Assembly: GCF_000190735.1 (NCBI RefSeq)
Contig: NC_015177.1
Location: 1,922,001-1,986,000 of the forward strand
Source of the DNA: Pseudopedobacter saltans DSM 12145
GTDB taxonomy: Bacteria; Bacteroidota; Bacteroidia; Sphingobacteriales; Sphingobacteriaceae
Direction of reading: 5' to 3'
DNA: 64,000 nucleotides
The notes beneath the pieces are model-generated. The model worked only from the letters and a program-made list of their open reading frames with translations. It was not told the DNA's origin and searched no databases. Of this stretch, positions 34,846-42,981 are shown piece after piece. The stretch's first letter is position 1, and the number at the start of each line of letters is the position of its first letter. Position numbers and translations under genes: made by a program.

Positions 34846-35127
34846 TTAACTACTTAATTCTTTTAGCACAATCTTCAATGCCTGTTTTCCAAGTTCTTCA
34901 TCCTCTATGAGTGTTCTTATCTTATCCGATAGCCACAAAACCAACAATTTATCTAATGGCACGTTCATAAATTCAGCAAGGTTTTCTAAATGCTTTCTCG
35001 GCAATAATCTTTCTTCATTTTCTACCTTACTAATAAAAGCATTATCTAACTCCAAAGCTGCCCCAACTTCTCTAAGGAATAAACCCTTACTTTCTCTCAA
35101 TTCTTTGATATATTTCCCAAATGCCAT
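34846..35127 (-). CDS. XRE-family regulator leading the defence operon
   Basis: A 93-residue protein with a canonical helix-turn-helix of the Cro/CI type: FGKYIKELRESKGLFLREVG, then AALELDNAFISKVENEERLLP, followed by a short C-terminal helical region (KIRTLIEDEELGKQALKIVL) probably for dimerisation. It resembles C-proteins and other small controllers that prevent premature expression of toxic defence effectors. It is the first gene behind a good promoter and is 26 bp before the TIR-APAZ gene. Autoregulation of the whole operon is an inference from order. Confidence 0.87.
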   Translation of the reverse strand: MAFGKYIKELRESKGLFLREVGAALELDNAFISKVENEERLLPRKHLENLAEFMNVPLDKLLVLWLSDKIRTLIEDEELGKQALKIVLKELSS

Positions 35128-35157
35128 TTTGATTTTTTACGACTTGTCTTAAAAGTT

Positions 35158-35188
35158 CAAATTTAAGAATTTTCTGCTAATAATCAAG
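35158..35188 (-). promoter_or_regulatory. Promoter of the defence operon
   Basis: Read on the minus strand, TAAATTTG (35,165-35,158) matches the -7 box TAnnTTTG, and CTTG (35,188-35,185) is a 3-of-4 match to the -33 box, with a 19-bp spacer. The predicted start lies about 20-25 bp before the XRE ATG at 35,127. No second equally good promoter was seen between the genes. Confidence 0.65.
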
Positions 35189-35241
35189 TGATTAAATTAC
35201 TATAAAAAGCCATTCACCGCCAACTAATTCCACGGATTTCC

Positions 35242-35307
35242 ACTTTCCCGTACCGCTTCGATTTCCATAAGACTTTTGTTGCGAAAGCCCGCAGGAGACG
35301 GGAAAGT
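35242..35307 (+). promoter_or_regulatory. Inverted repeat in the leader of traE
   Basis: ACTTTCCCGT (35,242-35,251) and ACGGGAAAGT (35,298-35,307) are perfect 10-bp complements, 46 bp apart and 25 bp before the traE start. In CTnDOT the tra leader is a control point for transfer genes, so this could be an RNA structure or operator. Confidence 0.5.
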
Positions 35308-35332
35308 AGTAACAAATTAATTCAGTTAAATC

Positions 35333-35638
35333 ATGGAAAAACAAAACAAAAAAGTGTTGCTGACAGGCGTTGCGTTACTGTCGGCATTTGGTGTGTTCGC
35401 ACAGGGCAACGGCTCGGCAGGCATCCAAGAGGCTACGCAGATGGTAACGAGTTATTTCGACCCTGCAACGCAGTTGATCTATGCCATCGGAGCGGTGGTC
35501 GGGCTAATCGGAGGCGTTAAGGTGTACAACAAATTTAGTAGCGGAGACCCCGATACAAGCAAGACGGCGGCGTCGTGGTTTGGGGCTTGTATCTTCTTAA
35601 TCGTAGCGGCTACCATTCTCCGCTCATTCTTCCTTTAA
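35333..35638 (+). CDS. traE: TraE (DUF4134) membrane protein
   Basis: A 101-residue protein. A signal-like N-terminus (VLLTGVALLSAFGVFAQ) is followed by a short mature part with two hydrophobic segments (IYAIGAVVGLIGGVKVY and FGACIFLIVAATILRSFFL). This is the VirB2/pilin-like small subunit TraE of CTnDOT-type systems. It should sit in the inner membrane and form or help form the pilus-like structure. It restarts the tra gene order after the defence insertion. The gap to traF is 11 bp. Confidence 0.92.
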   Translation: MEKQNKKVLLTGVALLSAFGVFAQGNGSAGIQEATQMVTSYFDPATQLIYAIGAVVGLIGGVKVYNKFSSGDPDTSKTAASWFGACIFLIVAATILRSFFL

Positions 35639-35649
35639 CCTGGCGTACT

Positions 35650-35982
35650 ATGAGCAATTACAATATCAATAAAGGTATCGGCAGAACGGTCGAGTTCAAA
35701 GGGCTGAAAGCACAGTACCTGTTCATCTTCGCAGGTGGTCTGCTCGGTGTGCTTATCCTCGTCATGATTATGTACATGGCAGGTGTAAACTCTTACATCT
35801 GCCTGTTTGTCGGGGCAGGCGGAGCATCGCTCATCGTATGGCAAACATTCGCATTGAACGGTAAATACGGCGAACACGGACTAATGAAAGTCGGGGCAAA
35901 GAAAAGGCATCCGAAATACATCATCTGTCGCAGAGCCGTACACCGCTATTTAAAATTCACTTCTAAATCCAGTCATTTATGA
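35650..35982 (+). CDS. traF: TraF (DUF4133), VirB3-like membrane protein
   Basis: The ATG at 35,650 (MSNYNINKGIGRTVEFKGLK) gives 110 residues. The protein has two adjacent hydrophobic segments (YLFIFAGGLLGVLILVMIMY and YICLFVGAGGASLIVWQTF) and then a basic C-terminus, the pattern of VirB3/TraF-type proteins. An upstream in-frame start at 35,575 overlaps traE and is rejected. The stop overlaps the traG start by 4 bp (ATGA), so the two are translationally coupled; VirB3 and VirB4 homologues work as a pair. Confidence 0.9.
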   Translation: MSNYNINKGIGRTVEFKGLKAQYLFIFAGGLLGVLILVMIMYMAGVNSYICLFVGAGGASLIVWQTFALNGKYGEHGLMKVGAKKRHPKYIICRRAVHRYLKFTSKSSHL

Positions 35983-38486
35983 GAAATACAGGAAAAGCCA
36001 CAACGTTGGAGAGCAAGTTTCCATTACTGGCGGTGGAACACAACTGCATCATATCAAAGGATGCGGACATCACGGCTTGCTTTCGGGTACATCTGCCGGA
36101 ACTGTTCACGGTAGCATCGGCAGAATACGATGCCATTCATTCGGCATGGCACAAGGCTATCAAGACTTTGCCGGATTACACCATTGTACACAAACAGGAC
36201 TGGTATATCAAGGAAAATTATGCGCCGGATATGGCACAGGAAGACCAGAGTTTTCTTGCAAAATCCTATCAACAGCATTTCAACGAACGTCCTTTTTTAA
36301 ACCATTACTGTTACCTGTTCCTAACCAAGACGACAAAGGAAAGGATGCGGATGCAGAGCAACTTTAGTTCGCTTTGCAAAGGTGTCCTTATCCCGAAAGA
36401 AATTAGGGATAAAGAAACCGTGCGCAGGTTTATGGAAGCGGTCGCACAGTTTGAGCGCATTATCAATGATAGCGGTTTTGTGAAACTGGAACGCTTGACC
36501 GAGGATGACATTATCGGAACAAGCGACAGACAGGGATTGCTCGAACAGTACCTTACCCTGTCAAGGGAAGCCGGAACGCCTATGCAGGATATAGCTTTGG
36601 GCAGTGAGGATATGCGTATCGGAAACAAAAGGCTGTGCCTGCACACACTATCCGATACGGACGATTTGCCCAACACGGTATCGTCCAATTCGAGGTATGA
36701 AAAACTGTCCACGGACAGGAGCGATTGCCCGCTATCCTTTGCTTCTCCGGTCGGTCTGCTCCTTAGTTGTAACCATATCTATAACCAGTACCTGTTTTTG
36801 GATAACAGCGATGAGAACCTGCGCAAGTTTGAAAAGTCAGCCCGTAATATGCACTCACTGGCGAGGTATAGCCGAGCCAATCAGATTAACAAAGAATGGA
36901 TTGAAAGGTATCTGAACGAAGCGCACAGCTTCGGGCTGTCCTCTATCCGTGCGCATTTCAATGTGATGGCGTGGTCGGATGACCGGAACGAACTCAAACA
37001 GCTAAAGAACGATACGGGCAGTGCGCTCGCTTTGATGGAATGCAAGCCGAGGCATAATACGGTGGATGTTGCCACACTGTATTGGGCAGGCATGGCAGGT
37101 AATGCAGGTGACTTTCCGGCAGAGGAAAGTTTTTACACGTTCATCGAACCTGCATTGTGCTTCTTCACAGGGGAAACCAATTACCAAAGTTCGGTATCAC
37201 CATTCGGTATCAAGATGGCGGACAGGCTCACGGGCAAACCCATCCATTTGGACATTTCCGACCTGCCTATGAAAAAAGGCATTATCACGAACCGCAACAA
37301 ATTTATTTTGGGGCCATCGGGAAGTGGTAAGTCTTTTTTCACCAATCACATGGTACGTCAATACTACGAACAGGGCGCACACGTCCTGCTCGTGGACACC
37401 GGAAATTCCTATCAAGGATTGTGCGAGTTGATTAAGGGAAAGACCAGAGGCGAAGACGGTGTGTACTTCACCTATACCGAGGATAACCCCATTGCATTTA
37501 ACCCGTTTTATACAGACGATGGTGTATTTGACATCGAGAAAAGGGAAAGTATCAAAACACTCATCCTTACGCTATGGAAGCGTGACGATGAACCGCCGAC
37601 CCGTTCGGAGGAAGTGGCGTTGTCCAATGCCGTGAGCGGTTACATCGACCGTATCAAGCAAAGTGATGAATATCCCTCTTTCAACGGATTTTATGAGTAT
37701 GTACGGGGTGATTACAAAAGGGTACTCGAAGAAAAACAGGTAAGGGAAAAAGACTTTGACCTCGCAGGCTTCCTCAATGTATTAGAGCCGTACTATCGGG
37801 GCGGTGAATACGATTACCTGCTCAACTCGGACAAGCAACTCGACCTGCTTTCCAAACGCTTTATCGTGTTTGAAATTGATGCGATAAAAGACCACAAAAT
37901 CCTTTTTCCCATAGTGACCATCATCATTATGGAGGTCTTCATCAACAAGATGCGCAGGCTCAAAGGTGTGCGTAAAATGATACTCATTGAGGAAGCGTGG
38001 AAAGCCATCGCCAAAGAGGGCATGGCGGAGTACATCAAGTACCTATTTAAGACGGTGCGGAAATTCTTTGGTGAGGCAATCGTGGTCACGCAGGAGGTGG
38101 ACGACATTATCCAATCACCCGTGGTCAAGGAAAGTATCATCAATAACTCCGACTGCAAAATCCTCTTAGACCAACGCAAGTACATGAACAAGTTTGACGA
38201 CATCCAAGCTATGCTCGGACTGACGGAAAAGGAAAAGGCGCAAATCCTTTCCATCAATCAGAACAACGACCCGTCAAGACTTTACAAAGAGGTGTGGATT
38301 GGGCTTGGCGGTACGCACTCCGCCGTGTATGCGACAGAGGTATCGCTCGAAGAATACTTAGCCTATACGACCGAAGAAACCGAAAAGATGGAAGTCATGC
38401 AACTGGCTTCCGAACTGAACGGCAATGTGGAACTGGCAATCAAGCGCATTGCCCAACAGAGACGTGAAAGTACAAATAGTTATTAA
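35979..38486 (+). CDS. traG: TraG, VirB4-type conjugation ATPase
   Basis: An 835-residue protein. The N-terminal half is a VirB4-type adaptor region. Walker A is NKFILGPSGSGKSFFTNHMV (about 446-465), Walker B is VRKMILIEEAWKAI (about 665-678), and VTQEVDDIIQSPVVKESIIN follows, as in TraG/TraC ATPases. It powers assembly of the conjugation channel and substrate transfer at the inner membrane. Length and motifs match complete homologues. It overlaps traF by 4 bp. Confidence 0.95.
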   Translation: MRNTGKATTLESKFPLLAVEHNCIISKDADITACFRVHLPELFTVASAEYDAIHSAWHKAIKTLPDYTIVHKQDWYIKENYAPDMAQEDQSFLAKSYQQHFNERPFLNHYCYLFLTKTTKERMRMQSNFSSLCKGVLIPKEIRDKETVRRFMEAVAQFERIINDSGFVKLERLTEDDIIGTSDRQGLLEQYLTLSREAGTPMQDIALGSEDMRIGNKRLCLHTLSDTDDLPNTVSSNSRYEKLSTDRSDCPLSFASPVGLLLSCNHIYNQYLFLDNSDENLRKFEKSARNMHSLARYSRANQINKEWIERYLNEAHSFGLSSIRAHFNVMAWSDDRNELKQLKNDTGSALALMECKPRHNTVDVATLYWAGMAGNAGDFPAEESFYTFIEPALCFFTGETNYQSSVSPFGIKMADRLTGKPIHLDISDLPMKKGIITNRNKFILGPSGSGKSFFTNHMVRQYYEQGAHVLLVDTGNSYQGLCELIKGKTRGEDGVYFTYTEDNPIAFNPFYTDDGVFDIEKRESIKTLILTLWKRDDEPPTRSEEVALSNAVSGYIDRIKQSDEYPSFNGFYEYVRGDYKRVLEEKQVREKDFDLAGFLNVLEPYYRGGEYDYLLNSDKQLDLLSKRFIVFEIDAIKDHKILFPIVTIIIMEVFINKMRRLKGVRKMILIEEAWKAIAKEGMAEYIKYLFKTVRKFFGEAIVVTQEVDDIIQSPVVKESIINNSDCKILLDQRKYMNKFDDIQAMLGLTEKEKAQILSINQNNDPSRLYKEVWIGLGGTHSAVYATEVSLEEYLAYTTEETEKMEVMQLASELNGNVELAIKRIAQQRRESTNSY

Positions 38487-38567
38487 TCATTTAAAAAAAT
38501 CAGAACAATGAAACCTGTACCGTGCAACGGTACAAGCTTCATTGCCTTTAAAAAACAAATTATCAAA

Positions 38568-39200
38568 ATGAAAAAAACAATGTTACTGGTGTGTACGGCA
38601 TTTATGCTTGCCGTTGCACCCTCCGCTAAGGCACAATTTGTGGTTACCGACCCTGCAAACCTTGCATCGGGCATCATCAACAGTGCAAATGAAATCATAC
38701 AGACCTCATCCACTGTATCGAACGTGGTAAAGAACTTTAACGAAGTCAAAAAAGTGTATGAACAGGGCAAGGAATATTACGACAAACTGCAAGCCGTAAA
38801 CAACTTAGTGAAAGATGCCCGTAAGGTACAACAGACGGTTTTGCTCGTGGGCGATGTGTCCGAAATGTACGTGAACAATTTTGGCAAGATGATGAACGAC
38901 CCCAATTTCAGCCCGCAGGAACTGACGGCAATCGCCAACGGTTATTCCACGCTCTTGAACGAGAGTACGGAACTACTCAAAGAGTTGAAACAGATTGTTA
39001 CCTCCACCTCACTTTCCCTCAATGACAAGGAACGTATGGACATTATTGATAAGGTGTACAAAGAAGTCAAGGACTACCACAGCCTTGTACGGTATTACAC
39101 CAATAAGAATATATCCGTAAGCATTTTGAGGGCTAAGAAACAGAACAACACCCAAAGGGTGCTTGAACTGTACGGAACTGCTGAACAAAAATACTGGTAA
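38568..39200 (+). CDS. traI: TraI (DUF4141) secreted conjugation protein
   Basis: The ATG at 38,568 gives 210 residues with a clear signal peptide (MKKTMLLVCTAFMLAVAPSA, cleavage around AKA-Q). An upstream in-frame ATG at 38,508 is preceded by the palindrome GTACCGTGCAACGGTAC and seems less likely. The mature part is helical and coiled-coil-like (VVKNFNEVKKVYEQGKEYYD), as in VirB5/TraI-type proteins of the DUF4141 family. It is probably periplasmic or surface exposed. It ends 3 bp before traJ. Confidence 0.9.
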   Translation: MKKTMLLVCTAFMLAVAPSAKAQFVVTDPANLASGIINSANEIIQTSSTVSNVVKNFNEVKKVYEQGKEYYDKLQAVNNLVKDARKVQQTVLLVGDVSEMYVNNFGKMMNDPNFSPQELTAIANGYSTLLNESTELLKELKQIVTSTSLSLNDKERMDIIDKVYKEVKDYHSLVRYYTNKNISVSILRAKKQNNTQRVLELYGTAEQKYW

Positions 39201-39203
39201 GCT

Positions 39204-40199
39204 ATGGAATGGAATAATCTTCACGAACTCCTGCGCTCGCTGTACGATGAGATGCTCCCACTGTCTGCCGATATGGCGACAGTGGCTAAGGGCATCGCCG
39301 GATTGGGCGCACTGTTCTACGTAGCACTAAAAGTGTGGCAGGCGTTGAGCCGTGCCGAACCGATAGACGTTTTTCCGCTCCTGCGACCGTTCGCCATCGG
39401 TCTTTGCATTATGTTCTTCCCGACCATCGTATTGGGAACTATCAATGCGGTATTAAGTCCGGTGGTAAAAGGCACAAATGCGATACTCGAAAACCAAGTG
39501 CTTGACTTGAACAAGTTACAGCAACAAAAAGACCTGTTGGAACGGGAGGCAATGCTCCGCAATCCCGAAACCGCTTACCTCGTAAGTGATGATGAATTTG
39601 ATAAGAAACTGGATGAATTGGGGTGGTCGCCATCGGATTTGGCAACCATGTCGGGAATGTACCTTGACCGACAAGCCTATAAAATTGAAAAAGCGATAAA
39701 GGAATGGTTTCGCAATCTATTGGAAATACTTTTCCAAGCCTCGGCACTGGTCATAGATACCATACGGACATTCTTCCTTATCGTGCTGTCCATACTCGGG
39801 CCGATTGCCTTTGCGATTTCAGTGTGGGATGGTTTTCAGTCCACACTCACGCAATGGCTGACCCGATATATCAGCGTATATCTATGGTTGCCCATCGCCG
39901 ATATGTTCAGCTCCATGCTAGCCAAGATACAATCCCTCATCATCGAACGGGATATTGATATGCTTGCCGACCCCACGTTTATCCCCGACACATCCAATAC
40001 CGTGTACATCATTTTTATGATAATCGGCATAGTTGGCTATTTCACCGTTCCAACGGTGGCAGGTTGGGTTATCCAAGCCGGAGGCGCAGGAAACTTCATG
40101 CGTAACGTCAATCAGACAGCATCGAAAACCGGAAATATTGCCGGAGCCGGAACAGGTGCAGTGGCAGGCAATATCGGTGGCAGGTTAATGAACAAATAA
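39204..40199 (+). CDS. traJ: TraJ polytopic membrane protein (VirB6-like)
   Basis: A 331-residue protein with several hydrophobic segments: GIAGLGALFYVALKVW, FAIGLCIMFFPTIVLGTINAV, then ALVIDTIRTFFLIVLSILGPI and YIIFMIIGIVGYFTVPTVAGW. The tail is Gly/Ala/Asn-rich (NIAGAGTGAVAGNIGG). TraJ of CTnDOT-type systems corresponds in topology to VirB6 of type IV secretion systems and forms part of the inner-membrane channel. The gene starts 3 bp after traI and precedes traK by 13 bp. Confidence 0.92.
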   Translation: MEWNNLHELLRSLYDEMLPLSADMATVAKGIAGLGALFYVALKVWQALSRAEPIDVFPLLRPFAIGLCIMFFPTIVLGTINAVLSPVVKGTNAILENQVLDLNKLQQQKDLLEREAMLRNPETAYLVSDDEFDKKLDELGWSPSDLATMSGMYLDRQAYKIEKAIKEWFRNLLEILFQASALVIDTIRTFFLIVLSILGPIAFAISVWDGFQSTLTQWLTRYISVYLWLPIADMFSSMLAKIQSLIIERDIDMLADPTFIPDTSNTVYIIFMIIGIVGYFTVPTVAGWVIQAGGAGNFMRNVNQTASKTGNIAGAGTGAVAGNIGGRLMNK

Positions 40200-40212
40200 A
40201 AATAAGAAAGCA

Positions 40213-40836
40213 ATGGAATTTAAAACACTAAGAAATATAGAAAACAGCTTTAGGCAAATACGGCTGTACGCCATCGTATTTGCCGTACTCTGTATTGGTG
40301 TGGTAGGCTTTAGCGCATGGAAAGCCTATGAGTTTGCGGAAGCACAACGCCAAAAAATATATGTATTGGACAAAGGAAAATCCTTGATGTTGGCACTCTC
40401 GCAGGATGCAAGCATCAACAGACCTGTTGAGGCAAGGGAACACGTTAAACGTTTCCATGAACTGTTCTTTACGCTCGCACCGGATAAGAACGCTATCGAA
40501 AGCAACATGAAAAGGGCTTTTAATCTTGCCGACAAATCGGCATTCGATTACTACAAAGACCTTTCGGAAAAAGGCTATTACAACCGTATCATTTCGGGCA
40601 ATGTGCAACAGCGCATCGAAGTGGACAGCGTGGTCTGCAACTTCGATACCTATCCCTATACAGTACGGACGTATGCCAAACAGTTTATCATCCGTCCAAG
40701 CAATGTGACCAGACGGAATTTGGTCACTTCATGCCTATTGTTAAACTCGGTCAAGTCTGACAACAATCCGCAAGGTTTCAATATCGAAAAGTTTGCCGTG
40801 TTGGAAAACAGGGATGTTGAAGTCATAGACCGCTAA
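40213..40836 (+). CDS. traK: TraK, VirB8-like protein
   Basis: A 207-residue protein with a short cytoplasmic N-terminus (MEFKTLRNIENSFRQIRL), one hydrophobic segment (YAIVFAVLCIGVVGFSAW) and a periplasmic domain with SNMKRAFNLADKSAFDYYKD and RRNLVTSCLLLNSVKSDNNP. The topology and length match TraK, which occupies the VirB8 role as an assembly scaffold for the channel. It is in the tight tra operon; the next gene begins 10 bp later. Confidence 0.92.
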   Translation: MEFKTLRNIENSFRQIRLYAIVFAVLCIGVVGFSAWKAYEFAEAQRQKIYVLDKGKSLMLALSQDASINRPVEAREHVKRFHELFFTLAPDKNAIESNMKRAFNLADKSAFDYYKDLSEKGYYNRIISGNVQQRIEVDSVVCNFDTYPYTVRTYAKQFIIRPSNVTRRNLVTSCLLLNSVKSDNNPQGFNIEKFAVLENRDVEVIDR

Positions 40837-40846
40837 AATCAAGATT

Positions 40847-41266
40847 ATGGAAGCAATATCAGATTTGAACACATTTGCCAAAATCCTTACCGCCAAAGGA
40901 TATGACGGCTATTTCCAAACGCAGGGTGCGTATGCCGGAAAATTGAAAGACAGCATCAGCGAATACCTCGCCGACAACCCCAAAGGTATAGCTAAACAGG
41001 AATTGTTGCTGACAGGCTACCTTCAATGGGCAGGCGATGACAAACCCCGTGTAGAATGCTGTATGTGGGTGAAATACCTAAAAGGCAAATTCTTCCTCAA
41101 TAAAATGGAGGTTGCGAGAAAAGACCAGTTTGGACAATTACTGAAACAAGAGAAACTGACCGACCTGTCCGTAGTGACCGCTCCCAAAGCAAAGGAGGCA
41201 ATCGCAATGGTGAGCGATGCACCGGAGCAAAAGACGGCTCACAGACAAAAGCGGTTCAGTTTCTAA
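40847..41266 (+). CDS. Hypothetical protein of the tra operon between traK and traL
   Basis: A 139-residue soluble protein (MEAISDLNTFAKILTAKGYD) with a central GIAKQELLLTGYLQWAGDDKP and ECCMWVKYLKGKFFLNKMEV that look like a small alpha/beta domain. No signal peptide or membrane segment is present, so it is probably cytoplasmic. I do not recognise the family. It is tightly packed (10 bp after traK, 13 bp before traL), which argues that it is a transfer gene rather than cargo. The standard CTnDOT order has no clear counterpart at this place. Confidence 0.7.
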   Translation: MEAISDLNTFAKILTAKGYDGYFQTQGAYAGKLKDSISEYLADNPKGIAKQELLLTGYLQWAGDDKPRVECCMWVKYLKGKFFLNKMEVARKDQFGQLLKQEKLTDLSVVTAPKAKEAIAMVSDAPEQKTAHRQKRFSF

Positions 41267-41279
41267 AACGGATTATGTC

Positions 41280-41564
41280 ATGAAAAATCTAAGAACAGCA
41301 ATCAGTAATTGGTTTGACAAGCTCGATGGACAGTGGCGATCGATGCCTGCCCGAAAACAGCATCGCTATACGCTACTGCTCTTTGCAGGCTATGCACTGC
41401 TGTCCGTCATTGTACTGCTCGAAGTGTGCTACGATGTAGCGCATTCCGATAATACCATGACCATTGAGCATATCGAAAACCCCATTAGGCAAAACAATTC
41501 CTCGGTATCTCCGCAGGACAGTATTACAACAATCTTAAAAGATAAAAATCATGAAAGACAGTGA
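41280..41564 (+). CDS. traL: TraL (DUF3989) small membrane protein
   Basis: The ATG at 41,280 gives 94 residues (MKNLRTAISNWFDKLDGQWR). One hydrophobic segment (YTLLLFAGYALLSVIVLLEV) follows a basic stretch. This matches the DUF3989 family named TraL. The upstream in-frame ATG at 41,217 would overlap the preceding gene and is rejected. The end overlaps the traM start by 14 bp. The partner and precise role in the channel are not established. Confidence 0.88.
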   Translation: MKNLRTAISNWFDKLDGQWRSMPARKQHRYTLLLFAGYALLSVIVLLEVCYDVAHSDNTMTIEHIENPIRQNNSSVSPQDSITTILKDKNHERQ

Positions 41565-42876
41565 AAACAAAAAGGTAAGTTTTTTGGTCGAAGATGACGA
41601 CCCGAAAAACGGAATGGATGCAACCCAGGACGGGATGCAGAACAAAGCCGACAAGCTAAAGAAGCCTATCATTTTTGCCCTTATGGGCGTGGTGTTCCTC
41701 GGCTGTATGTACCTAATCTTCAAACCGTCCTCCGATAAGAAAACGGTCGAGGATATTGGTCTGAACGATGCCGTACCGCAGGCAAGCGATGCAGGGCTTC
41801 AATCCGATAAGCAAAAGGCTTATGAACAGGAAATGCTCGAACAGAAAATGCAGGAAAAGCGCAATTCGCTCTTGTCACTATCCGACTATTGGAGCGAGGA
41901 CAGTACCGCCGATCCGGAAGCGGAGCAACCGGATGAGGTTTACGAGGACGGCTACGCTTACGGCGGTGGTGGACGCAGGAACAGCAACCCTGCTCTGAAC
42001 AGTTACCGCCATGCGCAAAGTACGCTGACCTCGTTCTACGACAACAGCGATTATGAAACGCAGGAACTCCGCAAACAGGTTGAGGAACTCAAAGAACAGT
42101 TGGCAGAAAAAGACGTACCGCCTGTAACAACAATGGAAGACCAATTGGCTTTGATGGAAAAGTCATACGAAATGGCTTCCCGTTACCTGCCACAAACTCC
42201 TGCACAGCCGAACAGTACGGACACAATGGTTTCCGCAAAGAGTGCCTCGCAAAAGGAGCATTTTATGGTATTCACCCCTGCAAGGAAAAATACGGTTTCC
42301 GCATTGTACCGTGAACCGACCGACAGTGCTTTTTTGGCAAACTGGAACGAAACCCGAAACCGTGGCTTTTATACGGCAGGTGTTTCCCAGCAGGTCATAC
42401 AGCTCAAAAACAGCATCAAGGCAGTGGTACAGGAAACACAGGTCGTGACGGGCGAAAGTGGTGTGCGTTTGCGCCTGTTGGAAACGGCACAAACGCCTGT
42501 CCGCTCCATTCCGGCAGGAACGGTGCTAACGGCAAATGCCAAGTTTCAAGGAGGCAGATTGCAGTTAAAAGTAACGTCCATCGAATATGAGGGCAACATT
42601 ATTCCGGTCGATATAACCGTGTACGATATGGACGGACAGCAAGGGCTATATGTGCCATATTCGCCCGAAATGAACGCCCTAAGTGAGATAGCCTCCAACA
42701 TGAGCCAAACCTCCGGCACATCCATTATGATGACACGCTCGGCAGGTCAGCAGATGGCAGGCGACCTTTCCCGGGGTGTGGTACAGGGTGTGTCGGGTTA
42801 CTTCTCTAAGAAAGTGAGGACACCCAAAGTAACCGTCAAAGCCGGTCATCAAATTTTCCTTGTTTCAAAAAACTAA
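41551..42876 (+). CDS. traM: TraM, VirB10-like protein
   Basis: A 441-residue protein with a cytoplasmic N-terminus, one membrane segment (PIIFALMGVVFLGCMYLIF, about 45-63), a long charged and coiled-coil linker (QELRKQVEELKEQLAEKDV) and a C-terminal beta-rich domain (SIPAGTVLTANAKFQGGRLQ, then VTSIEYEGNIIPVDITVYD). This matches TraM of CTnDOT-type systems, the VirB10 counterpart linking the inner and outer membranes. The Walker-type motifs are absent, as expected. Confidence 0.92.
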   Translation: MKDSENKKVSFLVEDDDPKNGMDATQDGMQNKADKLKKPIIFALMGVVFLGCMYLIFKPSSDKKTVEDIGLNDAVPQASDAGLQSDKQKAYEQEMLEQKMQEKRNSLLSLSDYWSEDSTADPEAEQPDEVYEDGYAYGGGGRRNSNPALNSYRHAQSTLTSFYDNSDYETQELRKQVEELKEQLAEKDVPPVTTMEDQLALMEKSYEMASRYLPQTPAQPNSTDTMVSAKSASQKEHFMVFTPARKNTVSALYREPTDSAFLANWNETRNRGFYTAGVSQQVIQLKNSIKAVVQETQVVTGESGVRLRLLETAQTPVRSIPAGTVLTANAKFQGGRLQLKVTSIEYEGNIIPVDITVYDMDGQQGLYVPYSPEMNALSEIASNMSQTSGTSIMMTRSAGQQMAGDLSRGVVQGVSGYFSKKVRTPKVTVKAGHQIFLVSKN

Positions 42877-42900
42877 TGTTCAACTAAAATAAAAACGAAA

Positions 42901-42981
42901 ATGAAATGTCCATGTTTCCCAAAAAATCAACACACATGGACATTCCATATCACCATTGAAAATAAAATAATAACGATATGA
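42901..42981 (+). CDS. Candidate mini-cistron and hairpin between traM and traN
   Basis: A 26-codon frame (MKCPCFPKNQHTWTFHITIE..) fills the gap and its TGA overlaps the traN ATG (ATGA at 42,978), a layout typical of translational coupling. The same stretch contains an 11-bp hairpin, AATGTCCATGT (42,905-42,915) with ACATGGACATT (42,934-42,944). A ribosome crossing the frame would melt the hairpin. Coding status is unproven. Confidence 0.35.
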   Translation: MKCPCFPKNQHTWTFHITIENKIITI

